64,000 bases of DNA, taken from positions 10,920,849 to 10,984,848 of the forward strand of contig JAZAYU010000011.1 of the NCBI GenBank assembly GCA_038501625.1, given 5' to 3'. The stretch comes from Corbicula japonica. Taxonomy: Eukaryota; Mollusca; Bivalvia; Venerida; Cyrenidae. Below the pieces are notes generated by a model, which had not been told where the DNA came from, did no database searches, and worked only from the letters and a program-made list of their open reading frames with translations. Numbering within the stretch: position 1 is the first letter of the stretch; each line of letters starts with the position of its first letter. The position numbers and the translations under genes were made by a program. Shown here one piece after another: positions 14,901-24,490 of this stretch.

Positions 14901-17900
14901 ATGTGTACATCAAAATTTACATTACAAGTATGAATCTGTAGAGTACAAAAATGCAGAAACATATAAGTACAAATCGGCAATTCATAGTTGGCTAGACGCT
15001 TATTAATCTTTGCACTACACAAGTGCGTTAGAATCTGTTTGAATAATAAATAAAAGATAAAACCCACCCACCCGCCTCATTTTTTTCCAAAATTTGGGTG
15101 AGAATCTAGGAATTAATTTTCTATTGCCTAAATACCTAAATTTATACTTTAACTTAAATGGATTCTGACAATTCGTTTTTCAGTTTTCCAGACTGAGAAG
15201 ACCTTGAAGTTTTGTTGTCTGGAAAATTAACATATGCTTCAATTTTACCAAGCTTTTTTCCAATATAAGATTTTTTTTCTTTTATTCAGCTATTAGCATC
15301 CAGTGAAACATATGATATCAATATTTCCCAGCTGGGAAATTACTGGAAACATTTGCATGTTTTTATGCCTAGTTTATACAGATTTAATACTACAGGGCCC
15401 AAGATCATAAAAAAAGATAATGAAACCAAACCAGGAGACCAGTCTGAAATCTCAAGCATCTGATTGGCTGAAATCACAACTGGTTGCCATTTCAGCCAAT
15501 CATATGCTTGAGATTTCAGACTAGTCTCCAATCTCAGGTACTTTAGTTGCATGCAGTCTTGTCAGGGTCCACACATTCCTCAAATGTAAATGGAAACTCA
15601 GAGAAGCAAGTCCATAAATGGATTACAGTTAAAATAAATATTAAATGCAAAATCAAAACAGTTATAAACTAAACACATCACATATATCCTTTTTAATGTG
15701 ACCAGTGTAGACCCAGATCTGCCAACACAATTCAATTTCCGAAATTCAGATAATTAATTTCTGCTAAACACCCTTACAAACACTAAAAGGCTTGGGTCAG
15801 AATCAAAGTCCTAAGTATTAACCCTTTCCTCCATATCACATATACACATTTTTACGCATGTGTGACCAGTGTAGATCCAGATCAGCCGGCACATCCATGC
15901 TGTCTGATCAGGATCTGCATGGCAACCTAAGGAATCATAAAGTGAACAGTGCAGATCCTGATCAGATGGCACGAATGTGCTGGCTAATCTGGATCTACAC
16001 TGTTCACCCTATAAAGGTGTGTTACAGAGGAAAGGGTTAATGACAAATAAATATATAATAACACTAATGTTAAGCCTTTACTTTGTGCCTTTTATCACAT
16101 GAGTGACTTGGGATGCAGTCTGATCAGGGTCTACACTGATCTCTTCTTTATGGTCAGAAATAACCAGATCAATTTAAAAGGCAGCAGTTCAGGTCGTGAT
16201 CAGAGAGCATGGATGTTCCATCTGATCTGGATCTACAGTGATCACTGAATTTATCAGATACAAACCATATCCCGTGGAGTAAAGGGTAAAATATGGGAAA
16301 TACACTTGTTAACCCTTTCCTCCATATATACACATTTTTACGCATGTGCCACCAGTTTAGATCCAGATCAGCCTTCACATCCATGCCGTCTGATCAGGAT
16401 CTGCACTGGTCCCATTTTTGTCAGAAATAACATAACGAATCAAAAAGCAAATAGTGCAGATCCTGTGCCCAAGATCATAAAACTAAACCTGGAGACCAGT
16501 CTCAAATCTCAAGCATCTGATTGGCTGAAATGGCGACAAGTCGCCATTTCAGCCAATCAGATCCTTGAGATTTGAGACTGATCTCAAAACTTAGTTTTAT
16601 GATCTTGGGCCCAGATCAAACGGCACGAATGCAATAAAGGTTTATCTATGGAGGAAAGGTTCAACATTTCACATTCATTTTAATTTAATGAGAGTACATA
16701 AGGTGAACAAGAAATTTTGCCTTGCCCACCACTGGATATGATTGCTATGTGTTGTTTCATTTGTTGAGAAACAGAAATGATTCTCATGTGACATTAATGA
16801 TTTAGCATTATGCATCAAATTACAGATATATGACTCACTCTAAAGAACAGTAAAACTGATTTTCACAAGTGATGCATCCAGAAATTCAATGTGACATATA
16901 ATATTTGTATTCATTGTTGTGAATGCTTTTTCTGATTTTTTTTATTGATCAATGTGTTTTCAGTAAATCTGAAGAAGACTCAGTCAAGTAAACAAACTAA
17001 CTTGATATTAAATGCTTTCAAAATCACATATTGGAAAGAAATGTTTATGATGAGAGCTTGTTTGTTGTTGTTATTTCTCAACAAAAATTTCCCCGAGTTT
17101 ACAATTAAAAACTTGAGTTGCTGATAAGAAATGTTTAAACACTGTGACCATAATTCAACTGATTCTCAACAAAGTAAGGTTTGAAAAATCCATGGGCAAA
17201 TTGTCATGTACATCCATGCAGTCTGATCTGGATCTTTAGTAGTGACTTTTGGTAAGAAATAATCTAATCAGTCTAAAAGCAGTGAAGATCCTACATGTAT
17301 GTGCAAGCTTATCCAGGAATTAAACAAGCAGTGCCCAAGGTTTTAAAGCTGAGCATGGAAACCAGTCTCAAATCTCAAGCATCTGATTGGCTGAAATGGC
17401 GACTGGTCGCCATTTCAGCCAATCAGATGCTTGAGATTTGAGACTGGTTTCAAATCTCAGCTTTACAACCTTCAGACCAGATCAACTGCTTTGAAAATGG
17501 GCAATATAAAACAGTGTAAACATTCGCAATAAAAGGCATTAAAATTTAAGATTTGCAATAACACATAAATTTTAATATATTAAATGGCTAAATTAGGCCT
17601 TTGCGAACCAGCTCCTTTGCCTTACATTCTCTGTACTTCACAGGGATGTGCCTGGAATCAGACTGGACAGATATATAGGCTGATCAGCGTATACACAAGT
17701 GAGACAAAATATACTGTTCTTAGCACTTTAACCCTTTCCTCCATATATACACATTTTTACGCATGTGCAACCAGTGTAGATCCAGATCTGCTGGCACATC
17801 CGTGCCGACTGATAGGATCTGCACTGGTCGCATTTTGGTCAGAAATAACCTAACAAATCAAAATGCGAACAGTTTAGAACAGTTTAGATCCTGATCAGAT

Positions 17901-20900
17901 GGCACAGATGTGCTGGCTGATCTGGATCTAAACTGTTCACCCATGCAATAAAGGTGTCTCTATGGAGGAAAGGGTTAAAAGTTTTACTCTTTTATGTTTT
18001 GCAGTGAGAGAAGACACTTTGGTAGATATGGCTCTACACATGACAGAGAAGGTGGGACTTGTACATCAGATGCCCTATGTCTGCACCAGGAAAGGCTTTG
18101 CTTCAACACTAGAAAAGGTTTGTCAGTGTTCAAATGTCTTACAGTCAAACCTGTCTACAAAGACTACTGTGGGGATCACCCACCACTGGTCTTAAAAGTC
18201 AGGTTGTCTTTGTGCACAGATGTTCTTTTAATCATTCAGTGGGATAAATAAATGTGGTCTCTGTCCACAGGTGGTCTTTGTTAACAGGTGGTCTTTAGCA
18301 CAGGTTTGACTGTATTTATAACAATTCCAAACTTTGCTGTTACTGTTACAAGCAAAAATTATCTTTCATGAAACATTTAGTTAGGATAGAAAAATCTGTT
18401 GCCTGGATGTGCCAGCTGATCTGGATCTACACTGTTCACCAATGGGATATGAGCCATCCCTTGGAGTAAACGGTTAATGTAATGGACTTCCTTACAGTTT
18501 ATGCCAGTCCATTCTTTGTTCATAGGGATATTTCACAAAAGTTTATAAATGGAATAATATCCAATGAAGACCCAGGGCAGGCTGCAAGAATGTTAACTCT
18601 GGGGCGACACTGGCAGCGATTGTGATGAATTCTGTTCTTAGCACTTACCCCTTTCGGCCTTTCCTCCAAAGACACACCTTTATTGCTAGGGCGAACAGTT
18701 TTGATCCAGATCAGCCGGCACATCCGTGCCATCTGATCAGGATCTAAACTGTTTGCTTTTTGATTCATTAGGTTATTTCTGACCAAAATGCGACCAGTGC
18801 AGATCCTGATTTGACGGCACGGATGTGCCGGCTGATCTGTATCAACACTGGTCGCACATGCGTAAAAATGTGTATATATCAAGGAAAGGGTTAAAGAGTT
18901 ACCATGTTCTATCTTTTCCAGCTATATTTTGGAAGTCAGCATGCAAAGGTTTACTTGCTGGCTAATATACTACGCATCAACTGTGCCACCGGGATGTCAG
19001 TGCTGATGAGGAAGTCCGTGCTGGAGGAAGCTGGCGGACTCAAACAATTTGGACAATATCTGGCCGAGGACTTCTTTATGGCTCAAGCTTTTTTGGATAG
19101 GTTAGACTTTATCCCACTGAGCTTTCCTCTATATACGTATTATTATGCATGTGTGACCAGTCTGATCAGGATCTGCACTGGTAGCATTTTGGTCAGAAAT
19201 AACCAAACGAATAAAAGAGTGAACAGTGCAGATCCTGATTAGACGGCATGGATGTGCTGGATGATCTGGATCTACACTGTTTGCTCATGCAATAAATTGT
19301 GTCTATGGAGAAAAGGGTTAAATATGATTGTTCCATTAAGAGTTGCTAGGAGTGTTTGACAGAATATTGAACAGTATTAACCCGTATCTGAATGCATTAA
19401 GTAGTATTGAGTTTGATTTAACTCTGACCATAACACATGTTAGAGTTTTCGAATAATAGAGCATATAGAGGACATTAGTTTTTACCAGTGTAAGATAGAA
19501 ATATATTTCACTGATTGAGAACTGGAATTTCTATTAAACATGTGGCATAGACATGAGTAAAGTACAGCAGGACTGTTTTTTCCTTCATTAGAAGGGGCCG
19601 TTGTTGGGCGTCTTCCCCTCAGTAAATTTCTTTAAAATCATGCAGATTTCCCCAAAAAGTAACTTTACTTCAGGTTTTTTTCATTCCCCTTCAGAGAAAA
19701 AATGTACATTATAAATTTGCACTGGTATAAACAATTGAAATATATTTCACTGGTAAAAATGTATAATTTGTGTGATTTTGACAGAATATTGCATGAAATG
19801 GCATCAAAAATGTTTCTTTATGACATATCTTCATGATGTCTTATTGGCAAACGTCAAACTGTTTTTCAAATTTCTAAGATGGAATATTATGTGTGTATGA
19901 ATACCAATGTGAAAAATGCGGTGAAAATAAAAATGATTTTCCGCAGTTTAAAAACAGTGGAATATCCCTTACATTTCACATTTAAAAATTTCAAATATTC
20001 ACTGGAAAGCATAAAATAAACTGTTGTCTAACGATTGATCTTATAACTTGAAATATTAATGAAATTATATAATAATAGATTAAACAACTATCCTATGTGT
20101 TTTCAGAGGGTGGCGAGTGAAATGTTGCTCAAGATTGGCGCTTCAAAATTCCGGAACATATTCCATATCATATCATCACCGGCGAATTTGCAGGTATTTT
20201 TTTTGTTGTGATTCCCAGATGACCTTGTATTTGCTTAATCTTGAGGGAAATTATTAAGAAATTTTCTATGTAAACTGAATTGGCCAAAACAATAGAGTTC
20301 CTCCCCACCCCGCCTTTTTTCTATTTTTCTTTTCTTTTTTTACTTAATTTTTTTAACTGAAAAAAAAAATTCTAAGCACTTAATTTACAACTTAACTGAT
20401 TGACTTGACCCTTTCCTCCATAGATACACCTTTATTGCGTGGGCGAACAGTTTAGATCCAGATCAGCCGGCACATCTGTGCCATATGATCAGGATCTAAA
20501 CTGTTCACTTTTTGTTTTATTAGGATATTTCTCACTGAAAAGCGACTAGTGCAGAGCCTGATCAGATGGCATGGATGTGCCAGCTGATCTGGATCTACAC
20601 TGGTCGCACATGCGTAAAAATGCGTATATGTGGAGGAAAAGGTTAAAGCAGCTGCTCTGCTTTAGCCATCTCAACATGGACAAACTTTTACAGCTGGTTT
20701 CTCTCTCTGAAAACTGGTTGCAAGGCATGATCCCATTTCTTGTTGACTACATGGGTATGTAGCCATCCCTGTTTAGACTAAACTATATATAAACATGTTT
20801 TAACAATTGTGTGACAAATGTAGATCCAGATCTGCCAGCCCATCTGTGCCATCTAATCAGGATCTGCACTGTTTGCTTTTTTGTCAGAAATAACTTCTTG

Positions 20901-23145
20901 CATCAAAAAGCAAACAGTGCAGATCCTGATCAGACAGCATGAATGGCAAAGCTGATCTGGATCTACAATGTTTGCCCAAGCTATAAAGGTATATATATGG
21001 AGGAAAGGGTTAAGACTATTGGTTAACATTGTTGTATTACAGGTGGATGAAGTTACGCAATGCAATGGTACCTACTACAGTTCTGTTTGAACCTCTGTCG
21101 CTGTGTATGCCAGTGGGAGTGCTGGCATCATGGGCTGCTAGCTTCATGTTTGATGTGAGCCCTCTGACCTTCTTGTTGGTCCATAGCCTTGTTTGGTTCC
21201 TGCTTGACTATACCAGAGTGAAACAACTTGAGGTGAGATATTTTGGTCACCACTATCTGTTAAGTGTGCAGTAGGAGTGGATAAATAGCCTTGTGGTTAA
21301 CAAGTTTGCCTGGAATTGTCCGTTTGATCCTCTGCTACTAAATCTACTGATAATCTTTCGGATGAGACTTGTAACCTAGATCTAGTTTGACTCAGCATCT
21401 GCAGCAAGTTAATACCATCCAAGACCATGTTAATGTACTCAAAGAATTGTTGTAACTGATGTTAGTCTGTGCTGTGCACATCAGAATTTTTTGGACTGTT
21501 CGTGTAGTGTTTGTTTTATATATACTGAACAAAAAATGTTTTGCAACTTTCTCTATGTTTTGCATGGAAGGGAAATAAAAAAGACAAATGGTACAAAAAC
21601 ATATGTACAGTTCTAATGCCAGTTCCCTATTTAATGTCAAGTTATCTAGAAAAAGACACTTACCTAGCCTGGGGCTCAAGCATAGGCATATCAATGGGGT
21701 GACACTTCTCACTCATTTTGGGATAAAATCTGCTGATTTGTGAAAAAATTGCAGCCTATATCCAATCATTTTCGTCATTCTCTTTCAATCATTATTGATA
21801 AAAGCTTCAATTTGCATAAAGGTTATTATGCTGGGACAATAGAACTTTCATATTAGGATGGTTTTGTATCACTTGTTAACTTTCGTTGTTTTTAACTGTT
21901 AAAAAATGCAAAAGTTGCAAAACATTTTTTGTTGAGTATAGTTTCATTATATGTGGACACCATGTTTCAAAAATTCATAATAAAAGTATTGTTTAAATAA
22001 ATGAGGATACACATATTAATTATTGCATCTTTAATTTTGTTTGTAGTAAATTCCATTTAATAAGCTGCGTTAGAAAAATCCCCAGGAATTATATCAGAAT
22101 CCCCTGGAATTTTGAACCGAATCCCCTGGAATGTTTTTCAGAAATAAGGCATGTATGCCATTAAAGACAGTTAAAAATTAGAAAAAAAATGTGAGTTAAG
22201 GTCATATTCAAACTGGCTGGTTAAAACAAGTGGTAGCTATTTGCAGGTGGCTGCTAAGGCAGGTTTCACTGTATAGGGGTTTATCACAAGTGTGAATAGT
22301 GTAGATCCAGATCAGGGCCCAAGATCATAAAACTAAGTTTTGAGATCAGTCTCAAATCTCAAGGATCTGATTGGCTGAAATGGCGACTGGTCGCCATTTC
22401 AGCCAATCAGATGCTTGAGATTTGAGACTGATCTCTAGATTTAGTTTTATGATCTTGGGCACAGCAGGCACTTCAGTGCTATGGTTAGGATCTACACTGT
22501 TCACTTCTTGGTCAGAAATTTTGTAAGGAATCTAAAAGCAAACTGTGCGGATCCCATCAGACAGTTCAAATGTGCCTTCTTATCAGGACTCTTTACTTTT
22601 TAGTCTGTTTACTTTTTGGTCAAAAATAACATAATGAATCAAAAAGCAACAAACTGTGCAGATCGATCCTGTTCAGGCAGCACACAGCACAGAATCTTAA
22701 GTGCTGGTAGATCTCGATCTACAATGTTCACACATTTATAACAGCCAAATCCCATGGGGAGGTGCTTGATTATAATTTTTCGATAAAAAGAGTGAAAGAA
22801 ACTGGTATAACTAAAGGAACAGCATGCGATTTTTAAGGGCCTATTTCAATTTATCTGTAAAGTAACTGAGGTTAGTCAAAAAAATGTTTTCTTCTGAATT
22901 AAAGATATTGCAATATCGAAACTTTTGTAGAACTCATTGTCAAGTTGTGAAATTTCCTATTTCAGGTTACTGGTTTGCCATGCTCCAAGTTTGATTTTGT
23001 TGTGTGTTGGTTTCTGAATGAGATTGGCTACATGGTTCTACTGCTACAGTCACACCTAGAGCCAACCATCAACTGGCGAGGTCGCAAGTTCAGGCTCAAG
23101 TGGGGCGGCATAGTGGAGGAAATCTACACCAAACAAACCGTGTGA
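2852..23145 (+). CDS. UGCG: Ceramide glucosyltransferase gene, 8 exons, 5' end outside window
   Basis: Transfers glucose from UDP-glucose to ceramide, the first step of glycosphingolipid synthesis, on the cytosolic face of the Golgi. Exons: 2852-2990, 8043-8145, 12318-12419, 18005-18117, 18922-19100, 20107-20193, 21043-21232 and 22966-23145. All have AG/GT borders and the phases join without a frameshift, giving about 363 residues before TGA. Vertebrate UGCG has 394 residues, so only about 30 N-terminal residues (the first membrane anchor) should lie upstream of the window. GT21 landmarks are present: PGISILKPL, an Asp in the QDEFD segment, [15 protein letters not shown] (second Asp), AEDFFMAQA (third Asp), QNSGTYSIS, then RICRW, which fits the (Q/R)xxRW motif. 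The C-terminal third is hydrophobic, as expected for membrane segments. The call comes from recalled alignment to human UGCG and I am very sure of the family. Confidence 0.96.
3108..3349. mobile_element. MITE family A, complete
   Basis: TTAACCTTTTCCTCC to GGAGGAAAGGGTTAA. The two hairpins carry GTGTAGATCCAGATCAGCC and TTTAGATCCTGATCAG. It lies in the UGCG intron after the first visible exon. Confidence 0.92.
3806..4764. mobile_element. Nonautonomous element with CAGGGCTTTTCATC ends
   Basis: Inverted termini CAGGGCTTTTCATC at both ends, with a 5-bp direct repeat ATTGA flanking. The CAGGG start is hAT-like, but hAT usually makes 8-bp duplications. A hairpin at 4066-4158 and a tandem ATTGTTCATTTTGGGAA pair lie inside. 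The internal 88-codon open frame is not recognised. Confidence 0.65.
4066..4158. repeat. Hairpin, ~30-bp arms
   Basis: TTTCCTTGGCATCTTTGAAT at the left is mirrored by ATTCAAAGATACCAAGGAAA at the right with few mismatches, separated by about 35 bp. Confidence 0.8.
5121..5211. mobile_element. MITE family A, right fragment
   Basis: AGGATCTACACTGG, GCACATGCATAAAAATGCG and the GAAAGGGTTAA end. Confidence 0.65.
5499..7098. mobile_element. MITE family A interrupted by a TA element
   Basis: 5499-5583 holds the centre and second hairpin. The remaining right end (AAAGGCATATCTGTGGAGG ... GGGTTAA) resumes at 7069. Together they form one family A copy with a later insertion. Confidence 0.75.
5586..7068. 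mobile_element. 1.48-kb TA-flanked element inside a MITE
   Basis: The ends are a perfect inverted pair: TATACGCCTTTCCAATAA at 5584-5601 and its reverse complement ending at 7070. With TA taken as the target duplication, the element spans 5586-7068. No transposase is recognisable inside, and the longest frames are under 75 codons. A mariner/Tc1-type nonautonomous element is the simplest reading. Confidence 0.75.
7417..7658. mobile_element. MITE family A, complete
   Basis: TTAACCCTTTCCTTC to GGAGGAAAGGGTTAA with both hairpins. Confidence 0.92.
7721..7860. mobile_element. MITE family A, left part
   Basis: CTCCATAGATACAAC, AACAGTTTAAATCCAGAGCC and the GATTCAATAGGTTAATTTTGG centre. The second hairpin is missing. 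Confidence 0.65.
8043..8145 (+). CDS. UGCG: UGCG exon b
   Basis: Acceptor TTTGCAG and donor GTAAGC. It reads [16 protein letters not shown], which aligns with vertebrate YEVLLCVQDHDDPA and carries the first catalytic-type Asp, then [11 protein letters not shown]. It ends in phase 1, inside a Gly codon. Confidence 0.93.
8241..8478. mobile_element. MITE family A, complete
   Basis: TTAACCCTTTCCTTC to GGAGGAAAGGGTTAA with both hairpins. It starts about 95 bp after a UGCG exon. Confidence 0.92.
9098..9217. mobile_element. MITE family A, internally deleted
   Basis: TTAAAATCCTTCCCTCC left end and AGAGTAAAGGGTTA right end, with half of each hairpin. Confidence 0.65.
9474..10543. mobile_element. hAT-like nonautonomous element, ~1.07 kb
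   Basis: Left end TAGGGATGGCAAGGAGTA with TACTCGAGTACT. The right end read in reverse is TAGAGAGATGCAACAAGTAC with TACTCGA and ACTCAAGTACTT. Such 'TAGGGATGCAA ... AGTACTCG' ends are hAT-like. The flanking octamers TTAGAAAC and TTAAACAG only partly match. Nothing inside is recognised as coding. Confidence 0.6.
10596..11672. repeat. Bivalve-type 'CTGTCACGTAGTGACAAGG' repeat with five ~165-bp internal units
   Basis: Starts with a hairpin around CTGTCACGTAGTGACAAGG and GTCCGGCGTCCGTCCGTCC, and ends AGGGTCCTATGGACCCTCTTG. Internal units each begin near AATCTTCTTCTCTGAAACC (10824, 10989, 11152, 11317, 11486) and include CCACAAGGCCTAGAGCTTAG and CCTGGGGTCAAAAATGG. I recall this repeat from bivalve genomes. 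Confidence 0.82.
11673..12317. other. Intron stretch, mostly unassigned
   Basis: Part of a UGCG intron. Only a weak family A trace (CGGCTGATCCTGGTTTACAC near 12140) and a short tandem GCTCAGGACG pair (near 12215) are seen. Confidence 0.6.
12318..12419 (+). CDS. UGCG: UGCG exon c
   Basis: Polypyrimidine tract and TTAG acceptor, donor GTAAGA. It encodes [13 protein letters not shown] and [12 protein letters not shown]. The Asp of SDSGI is the second conserved Asp of the family. It ends in phase 1. Confidence 0.94.
12420..13585. other. Intron stretch with nothing recognised
   Basis: AT-rich UGCG intron sequence. I see no exon, RNA gene or repeat. Confidence 0.6.
13586..13755. repeat. Second copy of part of the hAT-like element interior
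   Basis: TTCAGTTAGATTTTGGCTTG, AACATCAAACGCTT, TTGACAGAACGCTG and CAGGTTGCTTTACT occur in the same order here and at 9953-10100. No terminal repeats are visible. Confidence 0.75.
13764..13840. mobile_element. MITE family B, right half
   Basis: CACCATTTCAGCCAGTCAG to CTCAGCTTTACAACCTTCAG. The left arm is absent. Confidence 0.7.
14091..14276. mobile_element. Two overlapping MITE family B copies
   Basis: GGCCCAAGATCATAAAACT starts at 14091. A second GGCCCAAGATCATAAACT starts at 14194, where the first copy's right end should be, and closes with GATCTTGGGCC. Confidence 0.75.
14477..14726. mobile_element. MITE family A, degraded, split by family B
   Basis: TTAACCCTATATTCCATGG left end, AATGTAGATG before the insertion, then ATTAACCAGGACATCAGTACC and CCATCTGATAAGATCTACC after it. 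Confidence 0.6.
14535..14679. mobile_element. MITE family B inside family A
   Basis: GGCTGAAGGTTATAAAGCTG to TAATAACCTTGGGCA. Flanked by CAG (14532-14534) and CTG (14680-14682). Confidence 0.8.
15396..15541. mobile_element. MITE family B
   Basis: GGCCCAAGATCATAAAA left end preceded by CAG. The right arm decays after CTCCAATCTCAG. Confidence 0.78.
15818..16040. mobile_element. MITE family A, complete
   Basis: TTAACCCTTTCCTCC to GAGGAAAGGGTTAA. Both hairpins are present. The first has lost part of its right arm. Confidence 0.9.
16070..16290. mobile_element. MITE family A, diverged subtype
   Basis: TTAAGCCTTTACTTTG to GTGGAGTAAAGGGTAAA with a TATGGTCAGAAATAACC centre. The termini resemble the copies at 24.1, 25.3 and 52.0 kb. 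Confidence 0.75.
16309..16664. mobile_element. MITE family A split by family B
   Basis: TTAACCCTTTCCTCC left end, GAGGAAAGGTTCAA right end. The second hairpin is interrupted at GCAGATCCTG. Confidence 0.88.
16466..16611. mobile_element. MITE family B inside family A
   Basis: TGCCCAAGATCATAAAACT to GTTTTATGATCTTGGGCC. The flanks are CTG (16463-16465) and CAG (16612-16614). Confidence 0.88.
17332..17477. mobile_element. MITE family B
   Basis: TGCCCAAGGTTTTAAAGCTG to CAGCTTTACAACCTTCAGAC, flanked by CAG at 17329-17331 and 17478-17480. Remnants of a family A copy (CTGATCTGGATCTTTAG, near 17222) precede it. Confidence 0.85.
17728..17978. mobile_element. MITE family A, complete
   Basis: TTAACCCTTTCCTCC to GGAGGAAAGGGTTAA. 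An AGAACAGTTT duplication sits in the second hairpin. It ends 26 bp before the acceptor-flanked UGCG exon at 18005. Confidence 0.92.
18005..18117 (+). CDS. UGCG: UGCG exon d
   Basis: Acceptor TTTTGCAG and donor GTTTGT (a weaker but valid GT). It encodes [25 protein letters not shown] and GFASTLEK, aligning with [13 protein letters not shown] and GFAATLEQ of vertebrates. The acceptor lies 26 bp after the end of a family A MITE. Confidence 0.93.
18140..18314. mobile_element. MITE-like repeat with CAGTCAAACCTGTCTA ends
   Basis: ACAGTCAAACCTGTCTA at the left and TAGCACAGGTTTGACTGTA at the right are inverted. GTGGTCTTTGT-type words repeat between them. It begins 23 bp after the UGCG exon d donor. 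Confidence 0.7.
18400..18477. mobile_element. MITE family A, right fragment
   Basis: GCCAGCTGATCTGGATCTAC to GGAGTAAACGGTTAA. Confidence 0.65.
18645..18894. mobile_element. MITE family A, complete
   Basis: TTACCCCTTTCGGCCTTTCC to AAGGAAAGGGTTAA with both hairpins. It ends 27 bp before UGCG exon e. Confidence 0.9.
18922..19100 (+). CDS. UGCG: UGCG exon e
   Basis: Acceptor CTTTTCCAG and donor GTTAGA. It encodes [34 protein letters not shown] and [15 protein letters not shown]. The Asp of AEDFFMA is the third conserved Asp. Family A MITEs lie immediately on both sides. Confidence 0.94.
19107..19321. mobile_element. MITE family A
   Basis: The left end is eroded (CTGAGCTTTCCTCTATATAC), the right end is GGAGAAAAGGGTTAA. 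It starts within about 6 bp of the UGCG exon e donor site. Confidence 0.85.
20107..20193 (+). CDS. UGCG: UGCG exon f
   Basis: Acceptor GTGTTTTCAG and donor GTATTT. Joined to the previous exon it reads [20 protein letters not shown] then [10 protein letters not shown]. Phase 2 to phase 1 joining restores RICRW with the next exon, so the short exon is needed for the catalytic motif. Confidence 0.92.
20405..20646. mobile_element. MITE family A, complete
   Basis: TTGACCCTTTCCTCC to GGAGGAAAAGGTTAA with both hairpins. Confidence 0.9.
20799..21013. mobile_element. MITE family A
   Basis: The left end is eroded to TTAACAATTGTGTG, the right end is GGAGGAAAGGGTTAA. It ends 29 bp before UGCG exon g. 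Confidence 0.85.
21043..21232 (+). CDS. UGCG: UGCG exon g
   Basis: Acceptor TGTATTACAG and donor GTGAGA. It starts by completing RICRW, continues with [18 protein letters not shown], then a hydrophobic stretch ([27 protein letters not shown]) matching the C-terminal membrane region. Confidence 0.93.
21531..21940. mobile_element. Mariner-type MITE, 410 bp
   Basis: TATACTGAACAAAAAATG plus TTTTGCAACTTT at the left. The right end is the reverse complement with one change (CATTTTTTGTTGAGTATA). The TIR is about 30 bp with TA flanks. It is noncoding. Confidence 0.82.
22272..22758. mobile_element. MITE family A, rearranged, carrying family B
   Basis: The outer A sequence is interrupted at GATCCAGATCAG. 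The second half shows extra copies of the AATCAAAAAGCAA centre and of the hairpin arms, so it was rearranged as well. Confidence 0.65.
22316..22461. mobile_element. MITE family B inside family A
   Basis: GGCCCAAGATCATAAAACTA to ATGATCTTGGGCA with direct CAG flanks (22313-22315, 22462-22464). Removing one CAG plus the element restores GATCAGCAGGCAC, the length of the A consensus. Confidence 0.9.
22966..23145 (+). CDS. UGCG: UGCG last coding exon
   Basis: Acceptor CCTATTTCAG. It encodes [19 protein letters not shown], a hydrophobic run, [16 protein letters not shown] and EEIYTKQTV, then TGA at 23143-23145. Vertebrate UGCG ends with PTISWRTGRYRLRCGG and EEILDV, so the C-terminus is complete and three residues longer. 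Confidence 0.94.
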   Translation, partial: VTGLPCSKFDFVVCWFLNEIGYMVLLLQSHLEPTINWRGRKFRLKWGGIVEEIYTKQTV

Positions 23146-23910
23146 TATGCAGCTTGTTGCAGCTTGATAAAAGGCATATTTCAGAGTACCGGCTCTTAAT
23201 AAATGAGTCATAAAAATTAAAAAACCAGTTATTGGATACTGCTCTGGAATTCCTAGCTTCTGATTGGTTGGCTTAGACTTAAGCCTTTTAAGTGACTTAC
23301 AGTTAACTGGATAATCCAAACTGGTAAAATGTATTGTAGCCAGTATTGTTAAATTAAGCGCCGTCTAAAAATCAAGCACTGAAATAGCTTGATTCAAAGA
23401 CTGCTTAGGCCTAAACTAGTCAAATAAGATTTCAGCAAATATTGAAATCTGAAAAAGGTCATTTTAAAGCCTGTTGGACAGTTTCTTGATGGTCATGCCC
23501 CATATTTATAATGCATCTTAAGTAAAAAATCATTTCACAGAAAGTTTTTGTCCAAATTATTGCATTTTAGAGCAGAATTCTGAAGAAATGAACATCAATG
23601 ATAATGAATGATATTCTATAAATAGTTAATTTTTGTACATTCTGTGAGCATTTATGATTCATTTTGAAATCGTCTTGACTTGATTTACAGGAAGTTTCAT
23701 TACCATGTAAAATTATATACACTTTAGCAAACTATAAGATTCTTTATAAATATGGTTGGCCCTGAAGAAAAGGCCTAGCTTCAAGCAATTGTTTCTTCAT
23801 ATATCATACACATAAAATCACTGACATTAGTTAGCATAGAAGTCAGAATTTCTCTTTGCATGTTCTGTGTCCTGTACAGGAAAAGATTAAAGGTTTATAT
23901 CAAATAAAGG
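23146..23910 (+). promoter_or_regulatory. UGCG 3' UTR with candidate polyA signals
   Basis: AATAAA occurs at 23198-23203, 53 nt after the stop codon, and again at 23903-23908. Which one is used cannot be told from sequence. The interval contains no recognised repeat. Confidence 0.45.
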
Positions 23911-24086
23911 TAATATTTTATATATTCATTATTTTGTTTTAAACATTAAATTTCACATTAATTTTCAGGATGTATATCAGACTTACATAATAGTGTGTTA
24001 TTTTAACAGAATTAACATTTGAATAATATACATATGTATATATATAAGTATTTTTAGTGTATGAATGTAAAAACCTAACATAACAT

Positions 24087-24331
24087 TTCAACCCTTCATT
24101 CCATATAATTATATGCCTTTATCTCATGGGTGACTAGTTTAGAACCGGATCTGCCAGCACATTTATGCCATCTCATCTGGATCTGCCTTGTTGGCCTCCT
24201 GGTCAGGAATAACCTAATCAATTTAACAGTAAATGGTTAGATCCTGATCAAATGGCACAGATGTGCTGGCTGATCTGGATCTAAACTGTTTGCCCATGAG
24301 ATAAAAGCCTAATTTATCGTGTAAAGGGTAA
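24087..24331. mobile_element. MITE family A, diverged subtype
   Basis: TCAACCCTTCATTCC to GTGTAAAGGGTAAA with both hairpins. Confidence 0.82.
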
Positions 24332-24388
24332 ATGTAGTGAAATTGGATAAATTTCAAAAGGAGTTTTTACCGATTTGGTTACAGAGGT

Positions 24389-24490
24389 CGATCCTTTACT
24401 CCATTTATACGCCTTTTACAATATGGGACAAGTGTTGATCCAGATCTGCTGGCACATCTCATAAAAGTCGTATACATGAAGTAAAGTTAA
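24389..24490. mobile_element. MITE family A, internally deleted
   Basis: ATCCTTTACTCCATTTATAC, GATCCAGATCTGC and AAGTAAAGTTAA. Confidence 0.65.

Noticed and set aside
18520..18882. A 120-codon minus-strand frame and similar peptides recurring across the window ([36 protein letters not shown])
   Set aside because: These are translations of family A MITEs. They recur because the DNA recurs, on both strands and with frameshifts, so they are not genes.
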